Positions 7,750 to 16,555 of a stretch of 43,894 bases of DNA are shown one piece after another; positions within the stretch are counted from its first letter, which is position 1; the number at the start of each line of letters is the position of its first letter. The translations under genes were made by a program, and so were the position numbers. Under the pieces are notes generated by a model. The model ran no database searches, was not told the origin of the DNA, and saw only the letters and a program-made list of their open reading frames with translations. Origin of the DNA: Lachnospiraceae bacterium (GTDB lineage Bacteria; Bacillota; Clostridia; Lachnospirales; Lachnospiraceae); contig JAFYGB010000074.1 in NCBI GenBank assembly GCA_017543445.1, positions 1-43,894 on the forward strand, read 5' to 3'.

Positions 7750-9993
7750 ATGGACATTGTAAGATTGATCGAGAATGATAAGAACTTAAGGGAGGAGTAT
7801 GAGTACTATTTGTCCCTGGGTTTCGGCCATCGGGCAGCCTCTGTTATGACGGTGCTCGACTATGGAGATATATACATTGCGGCTTTTGTTAAATCGTTTC
7901 CGAAAGAGGGCGTTCTGAATCGTATCTATGACTGGATCTGGTCGTTGGAAAACGTCCCGACGGATGTCAACATGGCGGCCTATGACTATGTGAAATCGCA
8001 TTTCGATGATATCCCGGACGAACTCAAGGAGGAGTTGCGCCCGCGTCTGTTTCCGGATACGAACATCCGGAATACTTATGCTTCTTCCACCTTGTTTGGA
8101 GGAGCGATCGCCGGTGGAGCGGTGATGACGTCTGCCCCTGCTTTCGGCGGGATGATGGCCATGGCGGCCGGCGGTGCCGTAAACGGCAGCATGATGGCAG
8201 CTCCGGGATTCGTGCCGGGCATGTCTGTGAAGATCGACCCGGAGAAGTTCGCCACGGACACCTACGCGCTCATCGAGGAGAAGGACGCAAAGTCGGTCCT
8301 GACTGCGCCGACGTCGACGTTTCGCATGACGACGAGCACGGCATCGGTCGGTATTATGCTGAACCAGAAAAACAACGATCGCAAGATCGATATTTCCCAC
8401 GTCCGCATCGAAGAGCTTTTGAACTACTTCGACTACGATCATGTCGAGGCGAATGCAGCGAAAGATGCAACGTTTAAGATCAACACGGAACTCCTGGATA
8501 AGGGAAATGACCGCAAGCTCCTCTACATCCATGTGGAGGCGGATGCAACGCCGAAGGAGCATCAGAATATCGTGCTGTTGCTCGACACGTCCGGAAGCAT
8601 GGCGACGAGACATTGCGTCACCTTCGAGACATTGGCCACGATCGTCTCGAAACTGAACGAAGGAGACGTCTTAAGTCTCGTAACTTATAGCACAATCGAT
8701 CATACGATTTTGACCAACCATGTGGTGAAGGGACGCGCGGACCGCGAAGACCTGATGGGCGAGATCCTGGGCATCTGGATCGATGGCTCGACGAATGGTT
8801 CCGCCGGCATCGAGACGGCGTACGCGATCGGCGAGAAGACCTATCGGGACGGCTGGAGCAACCAGGTCATCCTCATGACGGATGGCGACCTGAACTTCGG
8901 CATCAACACGAAGGGCGGACTGCAGAAACTCATCGAAGAAAAGAAGATGACCGGCATGTGCCTGTCCGTGATCGGCACCGGTTTATATAATTATCAGGAT
9001 GAAAAACTCGAGACCCTGAGTAAGCACGGCAATGGCACATATTGTGTGGTCAATGATCTCGACGACGTGAAGGAAAGCATTGACCGAAAGTATGTCAGCC
9101 TCACCAACATCGTCGCGAAGGACGTGAAGGCGCAGGTCGAGTTCAACCCGAAGTATGTGAGCAAATACCGCCTCCTGGGGTACGAGAACCGCTCGCTCAA
9201 TCATGAGGATTTCGCGAATGACGCGGTGATCTCCGAGCCTTACGGCAGCGGCGGACACGGCGTAGCCCTGTACGAACTGTATATGGGGGATGCGACCGCA
9301 GGCCCGTCGGAGGAACTGAAGTACCAGCGTCTGATGCCGAATGATTATGAGGAACTCGGCACGGTTTCCGTTCGTTTTAAGGATCCTTTGGGGGATGCTT
9401 CGGACATGGTCTCCGAGATCATTCCGCTCGACGCTCCCGCGACGAAGAATGCTTGCCTGGCGTACCTTTTGTATTGCATTTCGGAAGTGCTTCGTAAATC
9501 CGATAAACTGAATGCAGAAGATTACATTTTCCTGCTGGATCAGCTGCAGGATGACAAATATAAGACTTGGGTCGTTTCAAAGCAGAACGTGGTCGAGACC
9601 TTGGTTTCGAACATCGACATCGACAAATTAAAAGAAAAAGCGGAAGGTGTTAAGAAGCGCGAGGAGGAGCGGATCGCGAACGCCTCGGGACAGATCAAGC
9701 AGGAACCGCCTGTGAATGCGGCTCCGCAGCCGATGAACGGCATGATGGCGTTTGGCTTTCCGGGAGTCAACATGATGCAAGGAGCGAACGGCCTTGTCGA
9801 TGGTTCCGGCATGAACTACGATCCGTCGAAAGCGCCGGAAAATGCGGGCTGGTATTGCCCGACTTGTGGAGAAAATAAAAATACGGGCAAGTTCTGTATT
9901 TCCTGCGGATCGCCGAAGCCGGAGTGGACCTGCATCTGTGGTGCAGTAAATACCGGCAGGTTCTGTCAGCAGTGTGGAAAACCGAAGCCGTAG
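7750..9993 (+). CDS. von Willebrand factor A domain protein with C-terminal zinc ribbons (YfbK-like)
   Basis: A 747-aa protein. Residues 1-80 are helical and unrecognised; residues about 115-160 are a Gly/Ala/Met-rich segment. Residues about 190-240 resemble the N-terminal part of YfbK-type proteins (VRIEELLNYFDYD). The VWA domain follows at about 275-450, with an intact metal-ion site: Asp279 in LLLDTSGSM, a Thr/Ser loop in DGSTNGSAG, and ILMTDGD. A conserved C-terminal VWA-associated region (YRLLGYENR) comes next. The tail holds two zinc ribbons with cysteines 703/706/716/719 and 728/730/739/742. No signal peptide is visible, so it should be cytoplasmic and probably scaffolds protein complexes. 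It is the first gene of a likely operon with the sensor kinase 49 bp downstream. Its exact role is unknown. Confidence 0.85.
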   Translation: MDIVRLIENDKNLREEYEYYLSLGFGHRAASVMTVLDYGDIYIAAFVKSFPKEGVLNRIYDWIWSLENVPTDVNMAAYDYVKSHFDDIPDELKEELRPRLFPDTNIRNTYASSTLFGGAIAGGAVMTSAPAFGGMMAMAAGGAVNGSMMAAPGFVPGMSVKIDPEKFATDTYALIEEKDAKSVLTAPTSTFRMTTSTASVGIMLNQKNNDRKIDISHVRIEELLNYFDYDHVEANAAKDATFKINTELLDKGNDRKLLYIHVEADATPKEHQNIVLLLDTSGSMATRHCVTFETLATIVSKLNEGDVLSLVTYSTIDHTILTNHVVKGRADREDLMGEILGIWIDGSTNGSAGIETAYAIGEKTYRDGWSNQVILMTDGDLNFGINTKGGLQKLIEEKKMTGMCLSVIGTGLYNYQDEKLETLSKHGNGTYCVVNDLDDVKESIDRKYVSLTNIVAKDVKAQVEFNPKYVSKYRLLGYENRSLNHEDFANDAVISEPYGSGGHGVALYELYMGDATAGPSEELKYQRLMPNDYEELGTVSVRFKDPLGDASDMVSEIIPLDAPATKNACLAYLLYCISEVLRKSDKLNAEDYIFLLDQLQDDKYKTWVVSKQNVVETLVSNIDIDKLKEKAEGVKKREEERIANASGQIKQEPPVNAAPQPMNGMMAFGFPGVNMMQGANGLVDGSGMNYDPSKAPENAGWYCPTCGENKNTGKFCISCGSPKPEWTCICGAVNTGRFCQQCGKPKP

Positions 9994-10042
9994 AGGCTTC
10001 ATTTTCCGTGTGATAAGGGAGAGAAATCATTAGGGGGAAACT

Positions 10043-11533
10043 ATGAAATTTCGATATCGGTTGTTGGTTGGCTTTTTGGTCATGATGGTTTTACCCATCC
10101 TTCTGATCACACTGATCGGCCTGTTCTTTTTCAGTACACAACGAGCCCGCTTTGAAGCGGCATACAGTTCGGGACTGGGGGGCGACATAAGCGCGGCTGC
10201 GGTCTCGAGTAATTGCGAAATGGCGGCAAGGAGTGTATCGCTAACATTGAGCGCGAACCCGACGACGTTTCGCGGGAATACATCCCGACAAAGTTTCAAT
10301 GATCATTTGCTGGATACGATGAATTGCTTCGTGATCGTTTTCGATGGCGAATTAGCCTGGAAAGGCGATCTGGTATCGAAGGAATTCGTTGAAAAACTTC
10401 GGGGCATTACTACGATGGACAGTGTCCAGTATTTCGCAGACGAAGACATATTTTATATGTTGGTGAATTCGGATCCGAACAGCCAGATGGAGAGCGGAAG
10501 AGTCTTCGTAGCGACGTTTGCGGATCATGACATTCCGGCGTTCCGGAGTTTCATCATCCTGTTCATCTCTTGCGCGATCCTGATCCTGTTTTTGACGGCG
10601 ATGTTGATCACGCTCGGGTTCTCCAAATCGTTCATCAAGCCGCTTCATGAGGTGCAGAAGGCATCCCGGAAGGTGCGCGATGGAGACTATGATTATGAAC
10701 TGATCATCAAGGATAAGGAATTCCAGCCGCTGTGCGAGGACTTTAACCAGATGCGCCTGCGTCTGAAGGAGTCGGAGAAGATAAAGGCAGAGGCGGACAG
10801 GGAGAACCAGGAACTGATCAGCAACATCGGTCACGATCTGAAGACGCCGTTGACGGCGATCAAAGGCTATGTGGAAGGTCTGCAGGATAATATCGCAGAT
10901 ACACCGGAGCAGAGAGATCGGTACCTGACCACGATCTATAACAAGACGAACGACATGCAGCGCCTGATCGATGAGTTGTGCTTCTACTCACGTATCGATA
11001 CCAACCGCGTGATCTATCACTTCGTACCGATCCCGATCGCGGATTTCTTCCGTGATTTTGCGGACGAGACGGAACTGGATCTTACGTCGCGCGGCATGAA
11101 ACTGGAGTTCTCCTGTGAGGTGGAAGACAGTGTTTTGGTAAAGGCAGACACGGAGCAGCTGCGGCGGGTACTGGACAATATCGTTGGAAACAGTGTAAAA
11201 TACATGGATAAGCCGGAAGGCGAAGGAGCCGTCGGTATCCATCTCTGGGCGGACGAAAAGACAGTCTACGCCGAGATGAAGGATAACGGCCCCGGTATCA
11301 GCGAGGAGGCATTGCCCTACATTTTCGACCGATTCTACCGGGCGGATGCGGCGCGAAGCCAGAACCAGGCAGGAAGCGGGATCGGCCTTTCGATCGTTCA
11401 GAAGATCGTAGAAGACCACGGCGGTTCGGTCTATGCGACCAGCAAGCTGGGCGAGGGAACGACGATCACGGTGGAAATGGCCATTTACAAAGAGGAAGAG
11501 GAAAACAAGGATGAAGAAGATTTTGATCGTTGA
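10043..11533 (+). CDS. Two-component sensor histidine kinase
   Basis: A 496-aa membrane kinase. Helices at about 7-32 and 169-194 flank an extracellular sensor region of roughly 135 residues with no recognised fold. A HAMP linker follows (about 195-250), then a HisKA domain with phospho-acceptor His264 in NIGHDLKTPLTAIKGYVEGL. The ATPase domain has its N box (NIVGNSVKYMD), G1 (DNGPGIS) and G2 (GSGIGLSIV). It precedes and overlaps its response regulator by 23 bp, so the two are translationally coupled. The signal is not evident from sequence. Co-transcription with the VWA protein upstream suggests a shared envelope or stress response, which is inference. Confidence 0.93.
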   Translation: MKFRYRLLVGFLVMMVLPILLITLIGLFFFSTQRARFEAAYSSGLGGDISAAAVSSNCEMAARSVSLTLSANPTTFRGNTSRQSFNDHLLDTMNCFVIVFDGELAWKGDLVSKEFVEKLRGITTMDSVQYFADEDIFYMLVNSDPNSQMESGRVFVATFADHDIPAFRSFIILFISCAILILFLTAMLITLGFSKSFIKPLHEVQKASRKVRDGDYDYELIIKDKEFQPLCEDFNQMRLRLKESEKIKAEADRENQELISNIGHDLKTPLTAIKGYVEGLQDNIADTPEQRDRYLTTIYNKTNDMQRLIDELCFYSRIDTNRVIYHFVPIPIADFFRDFADETELDLTSRGMKLEFSCEVEDSVLVKADTEQLRRVLDNIVGNSVKYMDKPEGEGAVGIHLWADEKTVYAEMKDNGPGISEEALPYIFDRFYRADAARSQNQAGSGIGLSIVQKIVEDHGGSVYATSKLGEGTTITVEMAIYKEEEENKDEEDFDR

Positions 11534-12206
11534 AGATGAGGTCAGCATTGCCCAACTGGAGCGCGATTATCTCCAGGTCAGCGGCTATGACGTTGAGGTG
11601 GCAACGGAGGGAGATAAGGGTCTGCAGCTCGTCATGCACGAGTCGTACGACCTGGTGATCCTGGATCTGATGCTTCCGGGCGTGGACGGATATGAGATCT
11701 GCCGCCGCCTGCGCAGCATTTCGGAGGTCCCGGTCATCGTGGTCTCCGCGAAGAAAGAGGACTCGGATAAGATCCGCGTCTTCGGTCTCGGCGCGGATGA
11801 TTTCATGACGAAGCCGTTCTCACCGAGCGAACTGGTGGCCCGGGTCAATGCGCATATGAGCCGGTACGATCGTCTGGTCAATGCGGCAAAGGATCGCAGG
11901 AACGAGGATATTCTGGAAGTCCGCGATCTGTCCTTCGACCGTGCGGCGCGCCGCGTGCTGCTGTATGGTAAGGAGATCACGCTGACGCAGAAGGAATACG
12001 ACCTCTTACTGTTCCTGGCGGAGCACCCGAACACGGTATTTACGAAAGAAGACCTGTTTAGGAATATCTGGGGCTTTGAAGTGGTCGGCGACACCGCGAC
12101 CGTTACCGTTCACGTGAAGAAGATCCGCGAGAAGATCGAGATCGACCCCACGAAGCCGAAGTATATCGAGACCATCTGGGGTGTTGGCTACCGTTTCCAT
12201 CGGTAG
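11511..12206 (+). CDS. OmpR/PhoB-family response regulator
   Basis: A 231-aa regulator. The receiver domain has acidic residues in LIVEDE, phospho-acceptor Asp52 (VILDLMLPG) and Lys in MTKPFSP. The winged-helix DNA-binding domain ends in TVTVHVKKIREKI and WGVGYRF. The ATG at 11511 (MKKILIVEDE) is chosen over an in-frame upstream start at 11433 because it gives the standard N terminus; it overlaps the kinase gene by 23 bp. It should be phosphorylated by the kinase at 10043-11533. The stop is TAG, followed by a ribosome binding site and the next gene 27 bp later. Confidence 0.95.
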   Translation: MKKILIVEDEVSIAQLERDYLQVSGYDVEVATEGDKGLQLVMHESYDLVILDLMLPGVDGYEICRRLRSISEVPVIVVSAKKEDSDKIRVFGLGADDFMTKPFSPSELVARVNAHMSRYDRLVNAAKDRRNEDILEVRDLSFDRAARRVLLYGKEITLTQKEYDLLLFLAEHPNTVFTKEDLFRNIWGFEVVGDTATVTVHVKKIREKIEIDPTKPKYIETIWGVGYRFHR

Positions 12207-12233
12207 AGTTTGATTTAAGGAGTTACATGCAAC

Positions 12234-12884
12234 ATGGAAGAGCAGAAGAAAAGTCTGTTTGAGGAGGAACGCTGGCTGATCCCGGTGACAGGTATCCTGG
12301 TGGTGGTTTTCGGCGTTCTGGTTTATCTGGTCGTGTATTTGGGCGGATATTCCGATGCGGCGATCGCTAAGATCATCGGCACCGACCGCATGAAGCCGAA
12401 ATACGAGGACCTGGCAGACTATCAGGAGTTTGAGGATTTCGTTACCTACCAGCGCGCGCTCGGTGAGGAAGCGGACCTGAAGAACACGACGCAGATCGTC
12501 GATTTTGCGGACAATGTATTTGTCGGTGTGGTAGAGCGGTACGTGCGGACCAATGTCGGCGATTATCCCGAAACGATCTATGCGGTACGCGTGATCGAAA
12601 ACCTGAAGGGTGAAATGGAAACCAACAGCGTGGTCGAGGTCACGAAAGTCGGTGGCCTGAACCGTAGTAACCGTCGTTACGTGCTGTTCGAGGATGATAT
12701 CCTTCCGAGTGTGGGCCAGACCTATATTTTTTCGGCGCGTATCAGCGTTGATAAAAACGAGAAGCAACAGCTACGTTGCGCGCTTCCGAATATGACCGTC
12801 CGACTGTCCGGTAAGGAGAATTATGAGTTCGATCCGGCTTATATAGAGTACAGTGAAGCCTGCAAGGCTATCGCAACGGAATAA
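12234..12884 (+). CDS. Membrane-anchored protein of unknown function
   Basis: A 216-aa protein with a charged N terminus, one transmembrane helix at about 14-37 (LIPVTGILVVVFGVLVYLVV) and an extracytoplasmic domain of about 170 residues. The domain is beta-rich (FVGVVERYVRTN, YAVRVIENLKGEM, VLFEDD, YIFSARIS), reminiscent of small OB-like or cell-surface domains. I do not recognise a named family with confidence. It follows the response regulator by 27 bp with AAGGAG upstream, so it is probably the last gene of the VWA/kinase/regulator operon. It could be a target or accessory sensor of the two-component pair. Confidence 0.75.
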   Translation: MEEQKKSLFEEERWLIPVTGILVVVFGVLVYLVVYLGGYSDAAIAKIIGTDRMKPKYEDLADYQEFEDFVTYQRALGEEADLKNTTQIVDFADNVFVGVVERYVRTNVGDYPETIYAVRVIENLKGEMETNSVVEVTKVGGLNRSNRRYVLFEDDILPSVGQTYIFSARISVDKNEKQQLRCALPNMTVRLSGKENYEFDPAYIEYSEACKAIATE

Positions 12885-12929
12885 TACCTTACGGCTTCTT
12901 ACGAAACTTTTAAGAATATAGTAACTGCA

Positions 12930-12958
12930 TTGAATTCAAAATAGGACGATGATAAAAT
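12930..12958 (+). promoter_or_regulatory. Sigma-A promoter of the zinc-ribbon/TPM operon
   Basis: TTGAAT (12930-12935), 17-bp spacer, TAAAAT (12953-12958), 79 bp before the GTG start at 13038. Confidence 0.6.
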
Positions 12959-13037
12959 GGTCCGCAGAGGGGATTTTGTGTGTATTGCCCCGGGATTTGA
13001 TGCATTTCGGATATAAATATTGAGGAGGACTAAGGAA

Positions 13038-14207
13038 GTGATTCTTACCTACAAGTGCCCCGGTTGCGCCGGCGCGATGGCGTTTAATGAGGCGACCGGA
13101 AAGATGGAATGTCCGTTCTGCGGGCGCGCGGAAACGGTCGAGACCATGCAGCAGATCTATCTCGAGGAGGAAGCAAAGGCGGAAGCCGCTGCGGCGGGCC
13201 AGCCGGAGAGCGTTCACATCGAGACGGTCGATCTGGGCATGGATACGATGGATTCGGCGTCGGCGGCGGTGGATTCTGCAGCAGCGGCAGTCTCGATCGA
13301 GCATACGGATGACCGCCAGCAAGGCGAGGAAGAACAGATCAAACTTCGTTCCTACACCTGTTCCAGCTGCGGTGGTGAGATATTGACCGATGACGTAACG
13401 GCGGCGACGTTCTGCAGTTACTGTGGCAACCCGACCCTGATCGCGGAGCAGCTGACCGGACAGAGGCGCCCGGCCCGCCTGATCCCGTTCGCGATCCAGA
13501 AGGATAAAGCGATCGAAGGCTTCCGTGCGTGGACACATAAGGGCATCCTGACTCCGAACACGTTCCGTTCGAAGACGAACCTCGAGAAGACGGTTGGTCT
13601 CTATGTTCCGTTCTGGCTCTATGACTACGGCGTATTGGTCAATTATCAGGCGGACGGCCAGATCATTACCCACGAGATCCGTGGCGACTATCGATTGACG
13701 CACACGGACCATTATGATGTGCATCGTAAGATTCACGCGGAGTACGACATGGTGCCGGCGGATGCGTCGAAGGCCATGGACGATAATATGATGGACTGCC
13801 TGGAACCGTTCAACTATACGGCGATGAAGGCGTTTGAGATGCCGTATCTGTCCGGTTTCTATGCGGAGAAGAACAGCTACACAGATGAGGAGATGGCGCC
13901 CCGCGTGAAGTCGCGTGTCGCTGACTTCGGTGAGCAGCATGCGCGCGGGACCATCAAGGGTTACGCGAATGTGATCACGAAGGGTAAGGACATCCGGATG
14001 AGCCTGAAGAAGACGGAGTACGTTCTGCTTCCGGTTTGGGTCATCAACTACGAATACAAAGGAAAACATTATACATTTGCCATGAACGGCCAGACCGGTA
14101 AGATGGTCGGCGTTCTGCCCGTCAGCAAGGCAAAGGCCGGGATCATGTTCGGATCCATCATGGCCGTCCTTACGGGAATCTTGACCATGATCGGAGGTGT
14201 GTTCTGA
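13038..14207 (+). CDS. Zinc-ribbon membrane protein (TFIIB-type ribbon)
   Basis: A 389-aa protein beginning at GTG 13038, behind GGAGGACTAAGGAA. The in-frame TTG at 13020 is rejected because it would place the ribosome binding site inside the gene. It has two four-cysteine ribbons: Cys7/10/25/28 and Cys108/111/126/129. An Ala/Asp-rich linker separates them. A soluble domain of about 220 residues follows (PARLIPFAIQKDKAIEGF, LYVPFWLYDY, LLPVWVINYEYKGKHYTFAMN), and a single transmembrane helix lies at the C terminus (about 366-388). Homologues are often annotated as zinc-ribbon proteins and are sometimes mislabelled PriA. The stop overlaps the start of the TPM gene by one base, so the two are coupled. 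Function is unknown; a chaperone or quality-control role with the TPM protein is inference. Confidence 0.82.
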   Translation: MILTYKCPGCAGAMAFNEATGKMECPFCGRAETVETMQQIYLEEEAKAEAAAAGQPESVHIETVDLGMDTMDSASAAVDSAAAAVSIEHTDDRQQGEEEQIKLRSYTCSSCGGEILTDDVTAATFCSYCGNPTLIAEQLTGQRRPARLIPFAIQKDKAIEGFRAWTHKGILTPNTFRSKTNLEKTVGLYVPFWLYDYGVLVNYQADGQIITHEIRGDYRLTHTDHYDVHRKIHAEYDMVPADASKAMDDNMMDCLEPFNYTAMKAFEMPYLSGFYAEKNSYTDEEMAPRVKSRVADFGEQHARGTIKGYANVITKGKDIRMSLKKTEYVLLPVWVINYEYKGKHYTFAMNGQTGKMVGVLPVSKAKAGIMFGSIMAVLTGILTMIGGVF

Positions 14208-15643
14208 TGAAAAAGAAACTACTTTCCGTTTTTTGCATAGCACTTGTATTGGTGCTCACATTGCTTCCCGCCGGGGCGGTATTTGCCTCGGAAGATAGCG
14301 GCAATGGTTCGATAACGGTCCAGAAGGACTCCACCGGAACGTATCCGTTGGGCGTTTATGACGAGGCGGGTTACCTCTCCACCCAGGAGAAGGAGGACCT
14401 GTACCAGATCTACCAGGATCTGTATTCATTGACCGGCGCGCGTTTTGCGTTCTTTACGACCGAGAAGGAACTTCCGTCGGACGAGAATATGGCGACGGAC
14501 TTCCCGTATCTGCTTGAGTACTTCAACGATGATGCTCCGCAGGTCCTGATGGGATTCTCCGATCTGACGAACACGGCTTCTATTCAGACTGCACATGCCG
14601 GTTTATCCGATGACGATCTGCAGTATTATCTGAACCGGATGATCTCCCGTATCTCAGGGGAGAATTCATTTGAGGCTGGTTTTAAGACCGCTCTGGAGAT
14701 CGCCGAGTTTATCGATCCGGAACTGGATGCAGAGGAACTGGAGCAGTCGCTTCGGCTGCACGAAGTATCCTACACGGCGAAGCCTCCGATCCAGACATCT
14801 TCCAATACTTCGAGCGGGGATGCTTATATCGGGCGCTATGTCTGCGATCAGGTGGGACTTCTGAGTAAGGACGATCAGGAGCGCCTGGAACAGCTTTTGA
14901 AAGAGAAATCCGACGAGGTCGGCGTGCATCTGGTCTTCTATACGGAGGATTGGTTCACGGATAATGCCAATAATGCCTGTGAACATCTGGGACAGGTATG
15001 CAGCGACAGAAACTATGGTTATGGTGACGAGCGTTACGTTTGTATGTTTGCTATCAGCATCGATAACCGGTATGCTATGGTCTATGAGTGGTCGGCGGAC
15101 ATCAAGAAGTATCATCGTTATCTTCAGGTCGAACTGGATGATATCTTCGATGCTGCAAAACCTTCGCTTTCGAGTGCGGCGGATGCATGGGAAAATGTGA
15201 ATTACGCCCAGTCGTATCTGATCACGGCACATAATGGATTTGCGAGAGTTTGTGAGAAATTCATAGAGGGTGCCGTAAAGCACGCGGATATGGATGACGC
15301 TCCCTATGAGGCATTCGATTACTCAGATAATTACGAGCGTTACGACCTGGATGGTCATCGTAAGATCCTCTGGGGGAGAATGGTGCTCTTTGCCTTGATC
15401 GGCGCGGGCGCGGGCGGCATCGTGACCGGTTTCAGTGCAACGAAGCATAAACCAAAGACGGTGACGGATCCCGAAACCTACAACAATCGTAAAGAGTTTC
15501 AGATATTGGAGAGCAGCGATCAGTTCCGCGTTCGTACCACCACGCGCGTCCGCATTTCCAGCGAAAGCAGTGGCGGTGGCGGCGGTCACAGCCACGGCGG
15601 TGGCGGCGGTGGCGGCGGCCACGGATCAGGAGGACATTTTTAA
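14207..15643 (+). CDS. Membrane protein with two TPM-like domains and Gly/His tail
   Basis: A 478-aa protein with a signal peptide (MKKKLLSVFCIALVLVLTLL, cut after VFAS). Two copies of a TPM-like fold lie outside the membrane: about 43-180 (GVYDEAGYLSTQEKEDLYQI) and about 205-365 (YVCDQVGLLSKDDQERLEQL). Both have the same pattern of hydrophobic and acidic residues followed by GARFAFFTTE or GVHLVFYTED. A transmembrane helix follows at about 390-410. The cytoplasmic tail ends in a run of Gly, His and Ser typical of TPM membrane proteins. One copy of TPM is usual; two suggest duplication. It overlaps the zinc-ribbon gene by one base. TPM proteins have been linked to photosystem repair or acid-phosphatase-like folds elsewhere; the bacterial role is poorly known. 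Confidence 0.85.
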   Translation: MKKKLLSVFCIALVLVLTLLPAGAVFASEDSGNGSITVQKDSTGTYPLGVYDEAGYLSTQEKEDLYQIYQDLYSLTGARFAFFTTEKELPSDENMATDFPYLLEYFNDDAPQVLMGFSDLTNTASIQTAHAGLSDDDLQYYLNRMISRISGENSFEAGFKTALEIAEFIDPELDAEELEQSLRLHEVSYTAKPPIQTSSNTSSGDAYIGRYVCDQVGLLSKDDQERLEQLLKEKSDEVGVHLVFYTEDWFTDNANNACEHLGQVCSDRNYGYGDERYVCMFAISIDNRYAMVYEWSADIKKYHRYLQVELDDIFDAAKPSLSSAADAWENVNYAQSYLITAHNGFARVCEKFIEGAVKHADMDDAPYEAFDYSDNYERYDLDGHRKILWGRMVLFALIGAGAGGIVTGFSATKHKPKTVTDPETYNNRKEFQILESSDQFRVRTTTRVRISSESSGGGGGHSHGGGGGGGGHGSGGHF

Positions 15644-15706
15644 CGACAGGTCATACGTGGCGGCGAATTGGGGGGAGACGACACGTAGACACAGAAAGGA
15701 AATCCT

Positions 15707-15979
15707 ATGTTAGCTGGTTGGAATACCGGATATACGATAGCGACCGTTTTTATGGTCGTCTTGATCATAAGCCTTCTGGTAGCTTCCGGCCGGGGGGACA
15801 TAGAAATCCATCGGCGCAGGCCGAAGGACGGGCGCCGCGTCACGTGGCGAGAAGCCGCGGCGGCATGGCGCGAAGAGAAGCAACAGGAGCGTGAGGAACG
15901 ACGCGAAGAAAAACGCCAGGAGCATGAGCGCCGGGCGGAAGAGAAACGCAGGGAACACGAAGAAAAAACGTTGCAATAG
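15707..15979 (+). CDS. Small membrane protein with charged coiled coil
   Basis: A 90-aa protein with an N-terminal transmembrane helix (about 8-27, GYTIATVFMVVLIISLLVAS). The rest is a long, highly charged helix rich in Arg, Glu and Lys (EEKQQEREERREEKRQEHER) that should form a coiled coil. AGAAAGGAAATCCT precedes the ATG. It lies 63 bp after the TPM gene and probably belongs to the same operon. The family is not recognised. The opposite strand is open for 422 codons here, but that is judged a shadow. Confidence 0.65.
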   Translation: MLAGWNTGYTIATVFMVVLIISLLVASGRGDIEIHRRRPKDGRRVTWREAAAAWREEKQQEREERREEKRQEHERRAEEKRREHEEKTLQ

Positions 15980-16027
15980 AACGAAAAAAGGAGGGGGGCG
16001 ACATAAACACGCCCCAAGAGAACGAAC

Positions 16028-16552
16028 ATGGAGAAACAGAATCCGATCGTAACATTTCAAATGAACAGCGGTAAGGTCATCAAGGCGGAACTTTATCCGG
16101 ACATTGCCCCGAACACGGTGAATAATTTCATTAGCCTGATCCAGAAGGGTTTCTATGACGGCGTGTGCTTCCACCGCGTCATCAACGGCTTCATGATCCA
16201 GGGCGGTGATCCGCAGGGTACCGGCATGGGAGGTCCCGGCTACAAGATCGCCGGCGAGTTCTCGCACAATGGTTTCAACAATCCGCTGAAGCATACTCCG
16301 GGCGTTCTGTCCATGGCGCGTTCCATGATGCCGAATTCCGCAGGTTCGCAGTTCTTCATCATGCATAAGACATCCCCGCACCTCGATGGTGAGTACGCTG
16401 CATTCGGTAAGGTCATCGAGGGCATGGATGTGGTCGACGAGATCGCTACGGTCCGCACGGATCGCAACGACCGCCCGCTCGAGCCCGTGATCATGGATAA
16501 GGTAACGGTTGACACCTTCGGCATCACCTATCCGGAGGTCGTAAAGTACTAA
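16028..16552 (+). CDS. Cyclophilin-type peptidylprolyl isomerase
   Basis: A 174-aa single-domain cyclophilin without a signal peptide, so cytoplasmic. It catalyses cis-trans isomerisation of Xaa-Pro bonds during protein folding. Characteristic segments are FHRVINGFMIQGGDPQGTG (with the catalytic Arg), SAGSQFFIM and LDGEYAAFGKVIEGMDVVD. The length and motifs match bacterial PpiB-like enzymes. It is followed only 3 bp later by the GNAT gene, suggesting co-translation. Confidence 0.95.
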   Translation: MEKQNPIVTFQMNSGKVIKAELYPDIAPNTVNNFISLIQKGFYDGVCFHRVINGFMIQGGDPQGTGMGGPGYKIAGEFSHNGFNNPLKHTPGVLSMARSMMPNSAGSQFFIMHKTSPHLDGEYAAFGKVIEGMDVVDEIATVRTDRNDRPLEPVIMDKVTVDTFGITYPEVVKY

Positions 16553-16555
16553 AAT

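Noticed and set aside
12936-14243. 435-codon open frame on the minus strand
   Set aside because: It lies opposite the zinc-ribbon gene, is rich in His, Arg and Leu, has no ribosome binding site and no recognisable motif. It is a shadow of codon bias.
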